The notes under the pieces: model-generated | What the model was told of the DNA's origin: nothing | Seen by the model: the letters and a program-made list of their open reading frames with translations, nothing else | Databases searched by the model: none | Program-made: the position numbers and the translations under genes | Source of the DNA: Candidatus Accumulibacter sp. ACC003 | Lineage (GTDB): Bacteria > Pseudomonadota > Gammaproteobacteria > Burkholderiales > Rhodocyclaceae | Assembly: GCF_907163085.1 (NCBI RefSeq) | Contig: NZ_CAJQTX010000007.1 | Location: 496,001-560,000, forward strand | Direction: 5' to 3' | DNA: 64,000 nucleotides | Shown here: piece after piece, positions 45,380-54,625 of the stretch | How the letters are laid out: each line of letters begins with the position of its first letter | Position numbering within the stretch: position 1 is the first letter of the stretch

Positions 45380-45708
45380 AGGTCAAGCCCGTCGTTCCCC
45401 GTGAACGGGCAAACCAGGACGTCGACGACGCGATAGCTTACTACCTCGAAGAGGCTTCCTGGGCGGTGGCGCTGGGCTTCATTGACGCACTGGAACGGAG
45501 CTATACCCAGATCGCGCGCTATCCTGGCACGGGTTCGCCTCGCTATGGGCATGAGTTGGACCTTCCCGGCCTACGCGCCTGGGCGCTGTCGTCCTACCCC
45601 TACCTCGTGTTCTACGTCGAGCAACCGAACCACATCGACGTCTGGCGCATACTGCATGGCCAGAGCGACATTCCCGCCTGGATGCAGGATCCAGACGTCT
45701 TCTCCTGA
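45376..45708 (+). CDS. parE: ParE/RelE-superfamily toxin
   Basis: A 110-residue protein with the ParE fold pattern: VPRERANQDVDDAIAYYLEE, FIDALERSYTQIARYPGTGS, LPGLRAWALSSYPYLVFYVE and WRILHGQSDIPAWM. ParE toxins poison DNA gyrase. The start is GTG 45376, inside the parD stop. The pair stabilises the accessory region or contributes to stress and phage response; which one cannot be read from the sequence. Confidence 0.9.
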   Translation: MKVKPVVPRERANQDVDDAIAYYLEEASWAVALGFIDALERSYTQIARYPGTGSPRYGHELDLPGLRAWALSSYPYLVFYVEQPNHIDVWRILHGQSDIPAWMQDPDVFS

Positions 45709-46320
45709 CGTGATCGCCGGGCACTCCACGGGGCGGTTGTCACGGTCCGCTTATCGGAGCTCCGCTCCAGTGGCAGTTAATGGCCGGTAGGTTGAGGTCG
45801 CCAAGGGCCGCTTCGGAGCAGTCCAGTTCGCAGAATCTGGACCTGGCTGACTGGCCGGTTTGGAGAAAGCTGACCGACGGCTTGGGGTCGCTAGTCGCCT
45901 TCTGATTTCTGCATGGCATCTCGCCGCCAGCTGTGTCGGTAGTCATGGAAGTTGCGGCTTGTTCGCCGAGCTGGCACGAGGACTGAAGTGGAACTTTGCC
46001 TGGCCGGGGCGGGGTCGCGCGATCACTTCAAGCGCTCCGCGTGGCGGCGTCACGAGCGGGTGAGATGCGGCTGGATCGCTGCTGTAGGCGACGGCTCAGC
46101 GACGGGGTCAAGGCACAGCAACGCGGCCACCCATTAGTCGGCCCCGGTCAGGTCCTGACGTTTGCCAAAGGCATGGGGAACGACCTGACCGCGCTGGGCA
46201 CCGTTTGGTCGATCATGGAAACCTCCAACGGCACGGTTTTTTCAAGGGAAGCCCGCGGCGCTTGCTTTCGGCGACCTGGGCGTCAGGCATTTGAACGGCG
46301 TGGGTCGGGGCCTGGACGCC
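45709..46320. other. Gene-free stretch after parDE
   Basis: No supported gene is present. Around 46150-46215 a short plus frame reads VLTFAKGMGNDLTALGTV, reminiscent of the PLP-lysine region of class III aminotransferases, but the match is short and isolated. Confidence 0.35.
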
Positions 46321-46800
46321 GTCGATCGAGCCGTCCATCGTCGGCGGCGATCGGTTCATCGCGACGATGAAAAATTCGCCGTGCGACGGCGATCGCTGCC
46401 TGTTTTCGATAGACGTGCCGATCGCCGCCAGCGAAGCCTGGAGCGGCTCGATCGGCCGCTGCATGCGCGTCGATCACGCTTCTATCTTTTTGATCCATTC
46501 TTCACCCTTGACGATCCAGTGCCGATATTTTTTGATCCAGCGCTCGTACTTCCGCAGTCATCGTTGTATCGCTCACATGGAACGATCAATGCTCGACATC
46601 GATGGGGATCGATGCGCATCATCGATCGTTCCATCGCCACTATCGAACCGTCGATCGCGACGATGGACGCGTGGATGATTTTTGCCGGCGCGTGATACTT
46701 TTTCACTCAGGCTTTCATCGCGACGATCCGGCGGCGATATTTCAGGATCGACGCTTTGATCTCGCGCCATGATCGTCGATGGCGCGCGTCCGAGCGGACG
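46321..46800. repeat. GATC-dense degenerate repeat tract with 21-bp periodicity
   Basis: Seventeen GATC sites, mostly within CGATC or CGATCG, occur in 480 bases, against about two expected by chance. In places the sequence repeats every 21 bases, for example ATCGATCGTTCCATCGCCACT then ATCGAACCGTCGATCGCGACG written in 21-base units at 46621-46662. On the plus strand these give IDRSIAT and IEPSIAT; on the minus strand SIVAIDGSIVAMERSMMRID. Words such as IEPSI and FIATM recur upstream at 46325-46369. It may be a decayed heptapeptide-repeat gene or a palindrome array. Confidence 0.6.
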
Positions 46801-47069
46801 ACGCGCGATGGTCAGCGGCGGACCTTCGTCGGCGCCCAGCTTAATCAGGAAGAGTGAGGATTTGGCGAGACTGAGCAAGGCCGCTCTGGCCCTTTTTTTG
46901 TTGCTCGGGGGTAAAGGTGGCGGCGACGCCTGGAATGACCATGGGCGCCCGTCGCCGCCGATCGGGATCGCGCTCGCGATGGCCGGGGATGTCGCGCCGC
47001 GCCCGGAGTATCGCTGGCAGCACGGCACCGCTAGAATACCTGACGGAACCTGTCACGCGAGGTGTCGAG

Positions 47070-47747
47070 ATGGCGATTACCGACTGGCCCGAGGACGAGC
47101 GGCCGCGCGAGCGGCTGCTGGCGCAAGGCGCGGCTTCGCTGTCGGATGCCGAATTGCTGGCAATTTTTTTGCGCGTCGGCAGCAAGGGCCGGAGCGCGGT
47201 CGACCTGGCGCGCGAACTGATCACCCACTTCGGTAGCCTGACGCGCCTGTTTGCCGCCAGTCGGCTCGATTTCTCGGCGATACCCGGCATGGGGCCCGCC
47301 AAGTACGCACAGTTGCAGGCGGTCCTGGAGATGGCGCGACGGGCGCTCGGCGAGGAGCTCAAGCAGGGCGTCACCTTCGGCTCGCCGGGCGGCGTTCGCG
47401 ACTACCTGCGGTTGCATCTCGCCGGCCTGCAGCACGAAGTCTTCATGGCCCTGTGGCTGGACGCGCAGAATCGCCTGATCGCCGCCGACGAGCTGTTTCG
47501 CGGCACCTTGACGCAAACCAGCGTCTACCCGCGCGAGGTCGTCAAGCAGGCGCTGCGGCACAACGCGGCGGCGGTCGTGCTGGCGCACAATCACCCCTCG
47601 GGGGTCGCCGAGCCGTCGCGCGCCGACGAGCTGTTGACCGCCGAGCTCAAGCAGGTGCTGGCGCTGGTCGAGGTGCGGGTGCTCGATCATTTCATCGTTG
47701 CTGCGCAAACGCCGCCACTTTCCTTTGCCGAGCGGGGGCTGCTGTAG
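47070..47747 (+). CDS. radC: RadC family protein (JAB/MPN domain)
   Basis: A 225-residue RadC. The N-terminal helix-hairpin-helix region reads [20 protein letters not shown]. The C-terminal JAB domain carries the metal-binding motif [14 protein letters not shown], preceded by the conserved [19 protein letters not shown]. RadC was once linked to DNA repair, but its function is unsettled, and many copies sit with mobile or defence genes. Here it stands next to rpmB-rpmG, its common chromosomal place in betaproteobacteria. ATG 47070 is preceded by GAGGTG. Longer upstream frames are artefacts. Confidence 0.92.
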   Translation: MAITDWPEDERPRERLLAQGAASLSDAELLAIFLRVGSKGRSAVDLARELITHFGSLTRLFAASRLDFSAIPGMGPAKYAQLQAVLEMARRALGEELKQGVTFGSPGGVRDYLRLHLAGLQHEVFMALWLDAQNRLIAADELFRGTLTQTSVYPREVVKQALRHNAAAVVLAHNHPSGVAEPSRADELLTAELKQVLALVEVRVLDHFIVAAQTPPLSFAERGLL

Positions 47748-47789
47748 CGCCGATCGGCCGAATTAGCAACGATTGATCTGCCAAAACGC

Positions 47790-47819
47790 TTGAGTTTGAC
47801 CCGCTGCCTGGACTAGAAT
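47790..47819 (+). promoter_or_regulatory. Sigma-70-type promoter of rpmB-rpmG
   Basis: TTGAGT (47790-47795) and TAGAAT (47814-47819) are separated by 18 bases and lie 38 bases before the rpmB ATG, a good fit to the consensus. Confidence 0.65.
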
Positions 47820-47857
47820 TGCGGGTTTTCTTCCCACAGACAATTGGAGCGACAATC

Positions 47858-48091
47858 ATGGCGCGTGTTTGCCAGGTCACGGGCAAGGGCCCGATGGTGG
47901 GGAACAATGTTTCCCATGCCAACAATAGAACGAAGCGCCGCTTCCTTCCGAATCTGCAATATCGCCGATTCTGGATCGAGAACGAGAACCGCTGGCTGCG
48001 CTTGCGCGTGTCGAATGCCGGTCTGCGCACCATTGACAAGAATGGCATCGACGTCGTGCTCGCCGATTTGCGCGCGCGCGGCGAGATCTGA
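47858..48091 (+). CDS. rpmB: 50S ribosomal protein L28
   Basis: A 77-residue protein starting [20 protein letters not shown], the L28 signature, with [13 protein letters not shown] and a basic core. It is a structural component of the large subunit. The ATG at 47858 lies 12 bases after TTGGAGCG. Normal length. It is followed 14 bases later by rpmG, the classical pair. Confidence 0.97.
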   Translation: MARVCQVTGKGPMVGNNVSHANNRTKRRFLPNLQYRRFWIENENRWLRLRVSNAGLRTIDKNGIDVVLADLRARGEI

Positions 48092-48105
48092 CAAGGAGAG
48101 CAGCC

Positions 48106-48261
48106 ATGCGTGACAAGATCAAGCTCGAGTCTACAGCCGGTACCGGCCACTTCTACACGACGACCAAGAACAAGCGCACGATGCCTGGCAAGATGGAGAT
48201 CAAGAAATACGATCCCAAAGTCCGCAAGCACGTGCTCTACAAGGAAATGAAGCTGCGCTGA
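48106..48261 (+). CDS. rpmG: 50S ribosomal protein L33
   Basis: A 51-residue L33: [37 protein letters not shown] and [11 protein letters not shown] are all conserved. It lacks the CxxC zinc ribbon, so it is of the cysteine-free (C-) type. The start follows AAGGAGAGCAGCC. Too short for length-filtered gene calls but certain by homology and by its place after rpmB. Confidence 0.96.
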   Translation: MRDKIKLESTAGTGHFYTTTKNKRTMPGKMEIKKYDPKVRKHVLYKEMKLR

Positions 48262-48319
48262 GCGACTCTCGCGAGCGCCTGCTTGCGAGTGTTGAGCGGC
48301 AGCGGCGGCAGCAAAGCCG

Positions 48320-48349
48320 GCGGGGTCGCCGCGAAAGCGGTGGCCCCGC
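48320..48349 (+). terminator. Terminator-like hairpin after rpmG
   Basis: A 13-bp stem (GCGGGGTCGCCGC with GCGGTGGCCCCGC, two G-T pairs) closes on a GAAA tetraloop. TTTCTGTCGTTCTT follows. It ends the rpmB-rpmG transcript and faces the convergent aroG gene. Confidence 0.8.
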
Positions 48350-48402
48350 TTTCTGTCGTTCTTGCCTGGTGATTGCCCGGAGCGCTGGCGGCTGCCGTCG
48401 GC

Positions 48403-49482
48403 TCAGGCCGCGGCTTCGACCAGACGGCGTGCGCGCACGCCTTTGGCGAGTAGTTCGAGGACTGTTAGCGAGTCCTCCCAGCCCAGACACGCGTCGGTAA
48501 CGCTCTTGCCGTACTCGAGCGCCTGCCCCGGCGCCAGATCCTGACGGCCTTCGACCAGGTGTGACTCGATCATCACGCCGATGATCCGCTCGTCGCCGGC
48601 GGCGAGCTGGCTGGCGGTGTCCCTGGTGACTTCGATCTGTTGCTTGAAGCGCTTGCTGCTGTTGGCGTGCGAGGCGTCGATCATCAAGCGCGCGGCGAGT
48701 CCGGCGGCAGCGATTTCCTGGCACGCGGCGTCGACCTGCGCGGCGCCGTAGTTTGGCTCTTTGCCGCCGCGCAGGATGACATGGCAGTCCTCGTTGCCGG
48801 CGGTCGACACGATCGCCGAGTGGCCGGCCTTGGTGACCGACAGAAAGTGATGCGGCGATTGCGCGGCGCGGATGGCGTCGATGGCGATCCGGATATTGCC
48901 GTCGGTGCCGTTCTTGAAGCCGACCGGGCACGACAGCCCGGACGCCAGCTCACGATGCACCTGCGACTCGGTGGTGCGCGCGCCGATCGCTCCCCAGGCA
49001 ATCAGATCGGCGGTGTACTGCGGCGTGATCGTGTCGAGGAACTCGGTCGCACAGGGCAGGCCCATGTCGTTGAGCTGCAGGAGCAGGCCGCGCGCCAGGC
49101 GCAGTCCTTCGTTGATCCGGAAACTGTTGTCGAGACGCGGATCGTTGATCAGGCCCTTCCAGCCGACCGTCGTCCGCGGCTTCTCGAAATAGACGCGCAT
49201 CACGATCAGCAGATCGTCTTCGAAGCGCTTGACCTGTTTCTGCAGGCGGGTCGCGTATTCGACCGCTGAATCGACGTCGTGGATCGAGCACGGACCAATC
49301 ACCACCAGCAAGCGGTTGTCGGCGCCGTGCAGGATGCGGTGGATGTTCTGCCGTGCCTCATAGGTTGTCGTCGCCGCGCGGACGCCGACCGGAAACTCGC
49401 GGAAGACGTGCGCCGGCGGCACCAGTTCCTTGATCTCGCGGATGCGAATGTCGTCGGTATTGGGCTTGCTCTGCAAGGTCAT
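48403..49482 (-). CDS. aroG: 3-deoxy-7-phosphoheptulonate synthase, AroAI-type
   Basis: A 359-residue DAHP synthase that condenses phosphoenolpyruvate and erythrose 4-phosphate, the first step of aromatic amino acid synthesis. Family motifs: LVVIGPCSIHD, MRVYFEKPRTTVGWKG, LPCATEFLDTITPQY, IGARTTESQVHRELASG, VGFKNGTDGN, ILRGG and MIDASHANSSK (metal-binding His). Its length is that of AroF/G/H. Which feedback amino acid inhibits it cannot be read off safely. Confidence 0.93.
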   Translation of the reverse strand: MTLQSKPNTDDIRIREIKELVPPAHVFREFPVGVRAATTTYEARQNIHRILHGADNRLLVVIGPCSIHDVDSAVEYATRLQKQVKRFEDDLLIVMRVYFEKPRTTVGWKGLINDPRLDNSFRINEGLRLARGLLLQLNDMGLPCATEFLDTITPQYTADLIAWGAIGARTTESQVHRELASGLSCPVGFKNGTDGNIRIAIDAIRAAQSPHHFLSVTKAGHSAIVSTAGNEDCHVILRGGKEPNYGAAQVDAACQEIAAAGLAARLMIDASHANSSKRFKQQIEVTRDTASQLAAGDERIIGVMIESHLVEGRQDLAPGQALEYGKSVTDACLGWEDSLTVLELLAKGVRARRLVEAAA

Positions 49483-49583
49483 CGGGCGGTCTCCTGGCTT
49501 TCGGCCTGATTGACCGCAGGCCTGATTCTAATGGAAACGCGGCCTGCCGGCGCACGCCCGCCGCATGTCTCTTGCATCGACGC

Positions 49584-50744
49584 TCAGGCCTCGCTCTCGG
49601 CGTGGCGCGCGGCGATCGCCAGGAATTCGCCCTGGCAGGCGAAAAAAGCGTCGACCACGCGCGCGTCGAAGTGGCTGCCGCGGCCGTCGGTGATGATCTG
49701 CAGCGCTTGCTCGAGCGGCAACGCGCCCTTGTAAACGCGCTGCGCGAGCAGCGCGTCGAAGACGTCGGCCAGCGCCATCAGGCGCGCGGAAATCGGTATC
49801 GCCTCGCCGGCGAGCCCCTCCGGATAGCCCGAACCATCCCATTTTTCATGGTGATAGTGCGCCACCTCCTTGGCCATGCTGAGGAATTCGATCGGCTGTT
49901 CGGCGTCGTGTTCGGCCTGTTCGATCGCCCGATAGCCGAGATAGCTGTGGGTCTTCATGATCAGCCATTCGTCGGCCGTCAGCTTGCCCGGTTTGCGCAG
50001 GATGTGGTCCGGGATGCCGACTTTGCCGAGGTCGTGCAAGGGCGCCGACTTGACCAGGATATCGATGTTGTGTGGCGTCAGGAAGGCGGCGAAACTCGGA
50101 TGCGACGATAGTTCCTCGGCCAGCGTGCGGACGTAGCCTTGCGTCCGGCGCAGGTGGTTGCCGGTCTCCGGGTCACGAATTTCCGCCAGCCGCGCCAGCG
50201 CCCGGATGCTGACGTCCTGAATCTTCATGTTGTCGGCGAGCCGCCGGGCGACCTGCAACTCGAGGTCGTGGTTGCGGTCCTGCAGCAGCTCACGGTCGGC
50301 TTCCAGGCCGCGGTTGCGGTCCTGTAGCAGCTCTCGCGCGGTTTCCAGGCTGTGGTCCTGGAGCAGCTCGCGCGCCGCCTGCAGTTCGAGGTGTGCACGG
50401 ACGCGGGCGACAACGACCGCCGCCCGTAGCGGCTTGCTGATGTAGTCGGCCGCACCGAGTGCCAGGCCACGCTCCTCATCGTCGTCGCTGTCGACCGACG
50501 AGACGATCAGCACCGGGATCGCGGTGGTCGCCGGGTTTTCCCGCAGAGCCGCGAGCACCGCGTAGCCGTCCATGCCGGGGATTATGACGTCGAGCAGGAT
50601 CAGGTCGGGTTGCGGCGGCCGTGATGCCACGTCCAGGGCGCGCTGCCCGGAATTTACCGCGCGGATATGATGCTGAGTGCCCAGTACCCGGCGCAGGAGC
50701 AGCAGGTCTTCCGGTGTGTCGTCGATGATCAGGATATTTGCCAT
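49584..50744 (-). CDS. Response regulator with HD-GYP phosphodiesterase output domain
   Basis: A 386-residue protein. The receiver domain (1-120) has IIDDTPED, the phospho-acceptor Asp in LILLDVIIPGMDG, SS and YISKPLR with Lys. A coiled coil (about 125-180) is built of near-repeats beginning ELLQD (DHSLETAR, RNRGLEADR, RNHDLELQVAR). The HD-GYP domain follows: IRDPETGNHLRRT, the HDLGKVGIPD motif, HHEKWDGSGYPEGL. HD-GYP domains degrade cyclic di-GMP, so phosphorylation probably controls second-messenger breakdown. The start ATG 50744 was preferred to one seven codons upstream because it begins the receiver fold. No histidine kinase gene is adjacent. Confidence 0.92.
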   Translation of the reverse strand: MANILIIDDTPEDLLLLRRVLGTQHHIRAVNSGQRALDVASRPPQPDLILLDVIIPGMDGYAVLAALRENPATTAIPVLIVSSVDSDDDEERGLALGAADYISKPLRAAVVVARVRAHLELQAARELLQDHSLETARELLQDRNRGLEADRELLQDRNHDLELQVARRLADNMKIQDVSIRALARLAEIRDPETGNHLRRTQGYVRTLAEELSSHPSFAAFLTPHNIDILVKSAPLHDLGKVGIPDHILRKPGKLTADEWLIMKTHSYLGYRAIEQAEHDAEQPIEFLSMAKEVAHYHHEKWDGSGYPEGLAGEAIPISARLMALADVFDALLAQRVYKGALPLEQALQIITDGRGSHFDARVVDAFFACQGEFLAIAARHAESEA

Positions 50745-50819
50745 GGCGGCCCAAGGTTGCAGCACAGTTTGGGGAGCAGCGCGAAGGCCGTCGGCTGACA
50801 GCCATGCAGGAAGCCGTCG

Positions 50820-51206
50820 CTAGCGAGCAAAGCCAGCCTGGGCCACTTCGAACAATTCACGCTCTTCGAAGCGGACGTGCGCCGACAGCAGGTCGGCAAA
50901 GCGCAGCAGCGTTACGGCATCGCCAGCGGGCAGGTCGGTCAACAGCGCCCGCAGCGCGGCGTGCTCGGCCAGCGTGCGCGCCACCAGCTCTTGCTCGCCA
51001 GCCTGCGCCATCGCCGGCAGGAGGCTTGTTTCTTCGACGACAAAGTGTGGTTCGAGGCTGGCGGCAAAAACCTCGACGCAGTGGCTCGCTGTCGCAGCCA
51101 CTTGCTGCGGGTCTCCCGAACTCGCTGCGCGGCGCGCAGCGAGGGCCAGGGCGAGCGCCGTGTGGTGCTCTCGTGACAGGTCCTGCAGGGTCTGATGACG
51201 CTTCAT
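50820..51206 (-). CDS. Hemerythrin-like domain protein
   Basis: A 128-residue four-helix protein with a hemerythrin-type iron-ligand pattern: LSREHHTALALAL (His), PHFVVEETSLLPAM (His and Glu), LAEHAALRALL (His) and SAHVRFEERELF (His and Glu). Such proteins bind O2 or NO at a di-iron site or sense redox conditions. It is divergent from the SRPBCC gene downstream and lies next to the HD-GYP regulator. The ATG is at 51204-51206; the longer upstream frame looks non-coding. Confidence 0.85.
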   Translation of the reverse strand: MKRHQTLQDLSREHHTALALALAARRAASSGDPQQVAATASHCVEVFAASLEPHFVVEETSLLPAMAQAGEQELVARTLAEHAALRALLTDLPAGDAVTLLRFADLLSAHVRFEERELFEVAQAGFAR

Positions 51207-51490
51207 GGCAACGATCTTTCCTGATGATGCGGTTTCAGGCCGGCTCCGGTCGCCGACCGGTCGTCGGCTGGCGACGCCTGCGGCGTGCGTCGTCGTCTGC
51301 GCTGCGACCATCGCTCCTTGAGCACCCGAGCCCGTGGATGGTCGCCGGGCTGGCCAATCCCACTTGCGGCGCTCGCCGATCGTCCGAGAGTTGCCGATTG
51401 TAGCCAATCACGGCGGCTGCACAAAGTCCGGCCAGGCGCTATGCTCGCATACTTTCGACCACTCCCCTTGCTAAAGCTGCGCCAGTCACG

Positions 51491-52240
51491 ATGATCGATT
51501 TAGACATTAAAGCACGGTGCCAGCGGCGCCAGCCGACAGGCGCTCGGTCTGGCGGGCCGGCGTCAGGCCATACGCGCAACTGCCGGCCCCTGCGCTGCAG
51601 TGGGCGTCGGCGTTGCCTGCAGATCGTCGGCGCCGCACTGGCGCTGGCTTTCAGTGGCAAGGTGCTGGCACAGTCCTCGATTGCCCCAACGGCCGACGTG
51701 GCGCTCGACGTGCTGCTCGACGACGAGACCTACGTGGTGCACGCCAGCGCCCGACTGGCCGCCGACCAGCGGCTGGTCTGGAGCACGCTGACCGATTACG
51801 AGCGGCTGCGCGAATTCGTCCCCGGCGTGACCCGCGCCCGCGTTCTCGAACGCCGCGGCGAGCGGCTGACGATCGAGCAGATTGGCGTGTTCACGGTGTG
51901 GTTCGTCGACCTGCCCGTAAAACTCCGCCTGCTGGTCGAGCACACGCCGTACACGACGATCGTCGCCAAGCTCGCCGCCGACGCGGCGGCGCGCGACGAA
52001 TCGACCTTGCGCCGCTTCACCGGCGCCTACCGCCTGACGCCGATCCGCTTGCCGCAGGGCGCCGGCGTGCGCCTCGATTACGACGCGAGCTTCGCGCTGG
52101 AGCGGCCGCTGCCGCCACTGATCGACCGGCTATTCGGCGTCGCCGCGGTGCGCCGTACGATGCGCGAACAATTCGACGCGATGTTGCGCGAGATCGCCCG
52201 CCGTCAGGCGGCACTCGCCGCCGCCGAGCCCGCCGGCTGA
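51491..52240 (+). CDS. SRPBCC-family (polyketide cyclase/COQ10-like) exported protein
   Basis: A 249-residue protein. The first 60 residues contain a basic segment (GRRRCLQIVGAALALAFSG) ending in VLAQ, a likely export signal, although a later start cannot be ruled out. The rest is a START-like ligand-binding fold: VVHASARLAADQRLVWSTLTD, EFVPGVTRARVLERRG, YRLTPIRLPQGAGVRLDYDA. Such domains bind hydrophobic ligands. Its TGA shares one base with the ATG of the following lipoprotein gene (TGATG), so the two are probably expressed together. Confidence 0.75.
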   Translation: MIDLDIKARCQRRQPTGARSGGPASGHTRNCRPLRCSGRRRCLQIVGAALALAFSGKVLAQSSIAPTADVALDVLLDDETYVVHASARLAADQRLVWSTLTDYERLREFVPGVTRARVLERRGERLTIEQIGVFTVWFVDLPVKLRLLVEHTPYTTIVAKLAADAAARDESTLRRFTGAYRLTPIRLPQGAGVRLDYDASFALERPLPPLIDRLFGVAAVRRTMREQFDAMLREIARRQAALAAAEPAG

Positions 52241-53697
52241 TGCGTGCGCTGGCCATTACCCTGGGCTGCGCCGTCATCGTCGGCTGCGCCAGCGTCGACC
52301 CCTATCAGCCGCCGCCGGTGGCGCAGCGCCTGCAGCTCGACGACGCGCTGGGCGATTGCGCGCGCCTCTTTCAGGCCAGCGACGCGCTGATCGACGCGGC
52401 CGGAACGCGCGATGCGCAGGCGCCGCGTCTTGCCGGTTTCCCGCATTTGCGCGTCGACCGCTCGCTGGCGCTGCTGGCGACCAGCGCCGACGTCGCCAAT
52501 GACGCGCCGCGCGCCAACGAGTGGACGGCGGCTTTGGCGGCGCTGGACGATAGCGCGCGCCGCATCGAGTTGCGCAACGCCGGTCAGCACGACGCCGAAG
52601 CCGCCGCCGCTCTGGCCGCCTGCCGGCGGCTGCTGGCGCGTGCCGACCGGCAGCAGCTCGCGGCGCTGCTCGCCGCCGCGCAGGTTGCCGACGATTACTC
52701 GACGACGCAGCGCGCGCTCGGCCTCTACACGCTGACGCGCTATGCCTTCGCCGCCGGGATTCGTCGCTGGCAGCGCGACACGCTGGCCGATTTTGCCGCG
52801 GCCGCTGGCGCTAGCGGTCGAGCGAGCCTGCCGCAAGTTGCCTATTCCCCGGCGGCGCCACTGGGCGCGCTGCCGAGGCTGCCGCTGGCGCCCCAACTCG
52901 GGCTGCCGCCAATCCCCCCGGAGCGGCTGGCGGCGCTGCTCGTCCGCCATGCACCGCGGCTGCTGATCGCCACCGCCGACGACAACGATCGCCCCGGCGC
53001 GCTCGCCTGGCAGAGCGACAACGGCGCGCTGCGCATCGGCATCGCGGTCGAGCAGCCGGTGCTCTACGCGCGCGCCGCGTATACCCGGATGGGCGGGCGC
53101 TGGTTGCTGCAACTGGTCTATAGCGCTTGGTTTTCGGCGCGGCCGCCGGCGCACGCGCTCGACGTCGTCGCCGGCCGCCTCGACGGGCTGCTGTGGCGCG
53201 TGACGCTGGCCGACGACGGTGCGCCGCTGGTCTACGACAGCATCCACCCCTGCGGCTGCTATCACCTGTTCATCCCGACCGAGCGTGCGCGCGCGCGGCC
53301 GCAACCCGAAACCATGGACGAAGGCGCGTTCGTCCCGCAGAGCGTGCGCGCGCCGGCCGCCGACGAACGCGTCGTCCTGCACCTCGCCAGCGGCACGCAC
53401 TATCTGCAGCGCGTCGACATCGCGCCGGCGGGTGGCGACGACGGCGTGCGCCTGGCCCTGCTCGACGACGACCAGTTGCGGGCGTTGCCGCTGCCCGCTG
53501 GCGGCACGCGCAGCGCTTTCGGCCCGGACGGACTGATCGCCGGTAGCGAGCGTGCCGAGCGTTTCTACTTCTGGCCGATGGGTATCGCCAGCGCTGGCCA
53601 GATGCGACAATGGGGACGCCACGCGACGGCCTTCGTCGGGCGGCGTCATTTCGACGATCCGACACTGATCGATCGCTCTTTCGAACGCCTGCCGTGA
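52240..53697 (+). CDS. Putative lipoprotein of unknown function
   Basis: A 485-residue protein with a short lipoprotein signal (LAITLGCAVIVGC, Cys at about residue 16). No known domain is evident. The middle part has ARLLIATADDNDRPG-like and WLLQLVYSAWFSARPPA-like segments, and the end contains CGCYHLFIP. The latter short Cys pair might bind a metal. It is coupled to the SRPBCC gene. It is Ala/Arg-rich and has no stop problems, so it is likely real. Confidence 0.75.
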   Translation: MRALAITLGCAVIVGCASVDPYQPPPVAQRLQLDDALGDCARLFQASDALIDAAGTRDAQAPRLAGFPHLRVDRSLALLATSADVANDAPRANEWTAALAALDDSARRIELRNAGQHDAEAAAALAACRRLLARADRQQLAALLAAAQVADDYSTTQRALGLYTLTRYAFAAGIRRWQRDTLADFAAAAGASGRASLPQVAYSPAAPLGALPRLPLAPQLGLPPIPPERLAALLVRHAPRLLIATADDNDRPGALAWQSDNGALRIGIAVEQPVLYARAAYTRMGGRWLLQLVYSAWFSARPPAHALDVVAGRLDGLLWRVTLADDGAPLVYDSIHPCGCYHLFIPTERARARPQPETMDEGAFVPQSVRAPAADERVVLHLASGTHYLQRVDIAPAGGDDGVRLALLDDDQLRALPLPAGGTRSAFGPDGLIAGSERAERFYFWPMGIASAGQMRQWGRHATAFVGRRHFDDPTLIDRSFERLP

Positions 53698-53731
53698 CGC
53701 CAGAGCGACGCGGCAACTACCAGGCCCAGCC

Positions 53732-54541
53732 ATGAAGCTCCGGGTTGCCACCTACAACATCCATAAAGGCGTCACCGGCATCCGCGGGCGGCCGCGCATC
53801 CACGACGTCCGCCAGGCCTTGCAGGCGATCGACGCCGACATCGTCTTCCTGCAGGAAGTGCAGGAGTGCAACGAGCGGCTGGCGCAGCACCCCGACCAGC
53901 CACTCGGCACGCAGCTCGAGTTCCTCTCCTTTGGCGCCTACGCGCATCGCGCCTACGGCATGAATGCCGTCTACCCGCACGGCCATCACGGCAACGCGAT
54001 CCTCTCGCGCCACCGCATCGTCAACTTCGTCAACCACGACATCTCCGACCACGCGCTCGAAAAGCGCGGCCTGCTGCACGCCGTGCTGCGCGTCGGCCCC
54101 GGCGAAGGCCAGGACGTGCACCTGCTCTGCCTGCACTTCGGCCTGATCAAGCGCAGCCGCGTCCGCCAGGCAACTTTCCTCGCCGACCTGGTGCAGCGCG
54201 AAGTCCCCGCCGACGCGCCGCTGATCATTGCCGGCGACTTCAACGACTGGCAGCAGCGCGTCGATGGCCTGCTGCGCGACCGCCTCGGCGTCGAGGAAGT
54301 CGCCGTCGCCGCGCGGGCCGCGCCGCAACCGCAAGGCATGCTGCAGTGGCTGCTCTCGTGGCGCACGGCCAATGACCCGCGCGCCAGCGTCTCGCGCACC
54401 TTCCCGAGCTTCGCGCCGTGGCTGACGCTGGACCGCATCTACGTGCGCGGTTTTCAGATTCTCGACATGCACGTCCCGAACGGCCGCGCCTGGGCGCGAT
54501 GCTCGGACCATGCGCCGCTGATTGCCGAGCTGGAATTGTGA
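53732..54541 (+). CDS. Endonuclease/exonuclease/phosphatase (EEP) family protein
   Basis: A 269-residue EEP-fold hydrolase. The motifs are LRVATYNIHKG (Asn), ADIVFLQEVQE (metal-binding Glu), LLCLHFGLIKRSR (His), IIAGDFNDW (Asp/Asn), LDRIYV and SDHAPLIAEL (catalytic His). Members act on DNA, phosphoinositides or cardiolipin-like substrates, and the substrate here cannot be inferred. It begins 34 bases after the lipoprotein gene. Confidence 0.88.
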   Translation: MKLRVATYNIHKGVTGIRGRPRIHDVRQALQAIDADIVFLQEVQECNERLAQHPDQPLGTQLEFLSFGAYAHRAYGMNAVYPHGHHGNAILSRHRIVNFVNHDISDHALEKRGLLHAVLRVGPGEGQDVHLLCLHFGLIKRSRVRQATFLADLVQREVPADAPLIIAGDFNDWQQRVDGLLRDRLGVEEVAVAARAAPQPQGMLQWLLSWRTANDPRASVSRTFPSFAPWLTLDRIYVRGFQILDMHVPNGRAWARCSDHAPLIAELEL

Positions 54542-54625
54542 AACGTGCGATTGCTCGGGGATGAGACGACGACTGTCACGCATCGTAGCCCGCAAGAACA
54601 GGGTTGAGCCTCCGAGTCCCTGACC

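Noticed and set aside
46150-46215. Class III aminotransferase remnant (VLTFAKGMGNDLTALG)
   Set aside because: The motif resembles the PLP-lysine region, but nothing on either side supports it, so the match may be accidental.
47819-48091. An upstream ATG at 47819 as the rpmB start
   Set aside because: It would add 13 residues not found in L28 and would begin inside the -10 element of the promoter.
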